Origin: JAVVPO01 sp036655715 | GTDB lineage: Bacteria > Bacillota > Clostridia > Lachnospirales > Cellulosilyticaceae | Assembly: GCA_036655715.1 (NCBI GenBank) | Contig: JAVVPO010000003.1 | Coordinates: 19,457-83,456, forward strand | Length of the DNA stretch: 64,000 bases | Direction: 5' to 3' | In this document: positions 61,686 through 64,000 of the stretch, one piece after another | How positions within the stretch are numbered: the first letter of the stretch is position 1 | Layout: each line of letters starts with the position of its first letter | The notes under the pieces: model-generated | Database searches by the model: none | What the model was told of the DNA's origin: nothing | Seen by the model: only the letters and a program-made list of their open reading frames with translations | Translations under genes and position numbers: made by a program

Positions 61686-63911
61686 TTATATAAGTTTATT
61701 CAGGTGAATCGCTAAACTTGAATATCTCTCTACTTCTCTATTGTTATCTACCATACGGTGCATCGTCTCTCTAAGACCTACACCTACTACCATCTTCTTA
61801 GCTCTTGTCACTGCTGTATAAAGTAAGTTGCGACTTAGGAGCATCGGTGGTCCACTATGCACTGGAATAATAACTGCTGGGTATTCACTCCCTTGGGACT
61901 TATGAATCGTTACTGCATAAGCAAGTTCTAATTCATCTAGTTGTGCAAATTCATACTCTACTGTCTTTTGGTCATCAAAGGTGACTGTGGCAACTTCTTT
62001 TTGCAAGTCTATCTGAGTAATAATCCCACAATCCCCATTAAATACACCTACCCCCTCATCCATAGGCAAATGAGATTTAGCTAAAATCTTCCATGGCGTA
62101 CTGTAATTGTTTTTAATTTGCATAACCTTGTCTCCCTGACGGAATATGGTTCCTCTGTACTCCTTCTCTAGCTTACCAAAGTCGGGTGGGTTAATGGCTG
62201 CTTGTATGGATTTGTTGAGTTCGTTGACCCCAAGTACTCCTTTTCGCATAGGAACAAGTACTTGAATGTCTTTGATACTATCTAGTTTTTGATACTTAGG
62301 TAGCCTTGTGGTAATAAGCTCTATGACAGTGTTTTTCACTTCTTCTTGCACGGCTCTATTCATAAAGAAGAAATCCGTATCTTGTTCATTGGTTGTAGGA
62401 TACTCTCCCTTGTTAATCTTGTGGGCATTACGTACAATGGCGCTTTTACTTGCTTGTCTGAAAATCTGTGTCAGTCTGACAACTGGAACACGCTCACTCT
62501 TTATAATATCTTTAAGGACATTTCCAGCACCTACTGATGGTAGCTGGTCTGCATCTCCGATGAGAATAATCCGCTGTCCCACCATAATCGCATCAAGTAA
62601 TGAGCTCATAAGTCTCACATCTACCATAGACATCTCATCGATAATGACTACATCTCCCTCTAGAGGGTTCTCTTCATCTCTATTAAAGTTTTGCCCAAGA
62701 CTAGACTCATCTAAACGTTCTATCTCAAGTAATCTATGAATAGTTTGCGCCACACAGCCTGTTGTCTCACTCATGCGCTTAGCCGCTCTACCTGTAGGGG
62801 CTGCCAGTAACACCTGTTCTTTCCCCTTCTCTAGCATATGAAGAATGGCCTGAATCGTTGTCGTCTTCCCCGTACCTGGTCCTCCTGTAATAACGGTCAC
62901 ACCGTAGGAAAGTGTATGTTTTACCGCTTCTCTTTGCTCTGCTACTAGTTCTATCCCTAGATCTTTCTCCGTCTGTGCAAGCTCCGCCTCAAAGTTTAGC
63001 ATTGTTTCTTTATCATAAAGTGCTGCTAGATCAATAAGTTTCCTAGCAATGCTCTGCTCACATTCAAAAAGCTTCTTAATAAAAATACAGGTTGTCCCCT
63101 CGTAATTTCTAATAACAATCGCTTTGTTAAGACTGAGCTCTATCATGGCATTTTCTATAAAATCTTCTGTCACACTGAGTAGCTCTCTAGCCTCTCTAAC
63201 CAGTATGTCTTTTGGCATATACGTATGTCCATTTCCGGAGAAGCTAGATAGTACAAACAATATCCCTGTTTTAATACGGTTAGGATCTTCTCTATCAATC
63301 CCTATTTGAGTGGCTATTTCATCTGCTTTTTTAAACCCAATACCAAAGACATCTTCTGCCAAACGGTAGGGATTGCGTTTGATTACTTCTATGGTTTTAT
63401 CTTTATATTTTTTGTAAATTTTAATAGCGTATGTGGGTGTGATACCGTACTCTTGCAGAGCCATCATTGCCATTCTGAGTTCATGTTGGGTATGGAATAC
63501 TTCGCTAATCTCTAAAGCTTTCTTCTCACTAATTCCTTGAATCTGTGAAAGGACAAGGGGCTCATGTTCTATAATCTTAAATGTATCAAGTCCAAAATGC
63601 TTCACAATCTTCTTTGCAGTCTTTGGGCCAATCCCTTTGATTGCACCTGATGCTAAGTATCTTTCTATACCTTGTACAGTCTTTGGGATACTTTTCTCAA
63701 ACATATCTACTTTGAGTTGTTTGCCATAAATGTGGTGAGTCGTCCATGAGCCTACAAGACGTACTTCTTCACCGGGGTGTATCCCTGGCATGGAACCTAC
63801 GCAGGAGAGTTCTTCTCCATCATATTCTATTGTGCAAACGGTGTAGCCGTTGTCTTCGTTTTGATAGATGATGTCTTCTACAACGCCTTCTATTACTACT
63901 TGTTCTTCCAT
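61686..63911 (-). CDS. recD2: RecD2-type ATP-dependent DNA helicase
   Basis: 741 residues. OB-like N-terminal domain, helix-hairpin-helix repeats (GIGPKTAKKIVKHFG at 93-107 and GIGFKKADEIA near 190-200), Walker A GGPGTGKT (343-350), Walker B VVIIDEMSMVD, GDADQLPSVGAG, and the C-terminal helicase motif VTIHKSQGSEYPAVI. The long N-terminal region marks RecD2 rather than RecBCD RecD. 5'-3' helicase in genome maintenance. Upstream 89 bases to the window edge hold no gene. Confidence 0.95.
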   Translation of the reverse strand: MEEQVVIEGVVEDIIYQNEDNGYTVCTIEYDGEELSCVGSMPGIHPGEEVRLVGSWTTHHIYGKQLKVDMFEKSIPKTVQGIERYLASGAIKGIGPKTAKKIVKHFGLDTFKIIEHEPLVLSQIQGISEKKALEISEVFHTQHELRMAMMALQEYGITPTYAIKIYKKYKDKTIEVIKRNPYRLAEDVFGIGFKKADEIATQIGIDREDPNRIKTGILFVLSSFSGNGHTYMPKDILVREARELLSVTEDFIENAMIELSLNKAIVIRNYEGTTCIFIKKLFECEQSIARKLIDLAALYDKETMLNFEAELAQTEKDLGIELVAEQREAVKHTLSYGVTVITGGPGTGKTTTIQAILHMLEKGKEQVLLAAPTGRAAKRMSETTGCVAQTIHRLLEIERLDESSLGQNFNRDEENPLEGDVVIIDEMSMVDVRLMSSLLDAIMVGQRIILIGDADQLPSVGAGNVLKDIIKSERVPVVRLTQIFRQASKSAIVRNAHKINKGEYPTTNEQDTDFFFMNRAVQEEVKNTVIELITTRLPKYQKLDSIKDIQVLVPMRKGVLGVNELNKSIQAAINPPDFGKLEKEYRGTIFRQGDKVMQIKNNYSTPWKILAKSHLPMDEGVGVFNGDCGIITQIDLQKEVATVTFDDQKTVEYEFAQLDELELAYAVTIHKSQGSEYPAVIIPVHSGPPMLLSRNLLYTAVTRAKKMVVGVGLRETMHRMVDNNREVERYSSLAIHLNKLI

Positions 63912-64000
63912 AATCTCACCACCTTGATGTGTTTTTTGTCGTTATTTCGATAGTAAGAAGTATAACATATAGTGTGGGGCGCTACAATGCCCGGAGGGTA

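Overview
This is a low-GC Firmicutes chromosome segment. Gene order, the Lachnospiraceae-type long L17 and L22, the RpoB acidic tail and zinc-ribbon forms of S4, S14, L33 and L36 point to class Clostridia, most likely the Lachnospirales/Cellulosilyticum neighbourhood. The genus is an inference from the proteins, not a search. Two runs of 100 Ns are flanked on both sides by exactly the same 55 bases, so the window is a scaffolded draft (possibly a metagenome bin) and both gaps are probably artificial.

Layout. 1-7 kb (minus strand): a cell-surface polymer cluster with two LytR-CpsA-Psr phosphotransferases, a large secreted phosphodiester glycosidase-domain protein, a small conserved secreted protein and a truncated DUF5693 protein. 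7.2-8.9 kb (plus): endonuclease IV and an SDR reductase, translationally coupled. 9.0-9.5 kb: a GNAT acetyltransferase. 9.5-29.9 kb (minus): one continuous S10-spc-alpha ribosomal superoperon, from rpsJ through rplQ, then the ECF transporter module (ecfA1-ecfA2-ecfT), truA, and a separately promoted rplM-rpsI pair. 30.3-31.3 kb (plus): an orphan Cache-domain sensor. 31.4-47.7 kb (minus): rpmG-secE-nusG-rplKA, rplJL, rpoBC, rpsLG-fusA-tuf in the standard order, with strong sigma-A-type promoters, an L10 leader attenuator and two sites resembling the L1 target in 23S rRNA.

47.8-51 kb is a scar-like accessory region: two decayed small genes that look like flagellar-chaperone (FlgN/FliT-like) genes, carrying in-frame amber codons and a frameshift, next to an orphan CDP-deoxysugar pair (rfbF, rfbH). 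51.2-58.6 kb is a glycoside-utilisation locus: beta-glucuronidase, NagZ-type GH3, HAD hydrolase and GPH-family symporter, with a divergent AraC regulator. 58.7-60.5 kb encodes a secreted 5'-nucleotidase. 60.6-63.9 kb holds recD2, comF and a small zinc-ribbon reading frame broken by an in-frame TAA.

Most of the window is conserved housekeeping DNA. The less ordinary material is the decayed flagellar/glycosylation scar, the glucuronide/hexosaminide locus, the orphan Cache protein, the intergenic RNA structures of the ribosomal operons, and DnaA-box-like clusters upstream of rplM and rpoB. No rRNA, tRNA, CRISPR array, insertion sequence or prophage was seen.
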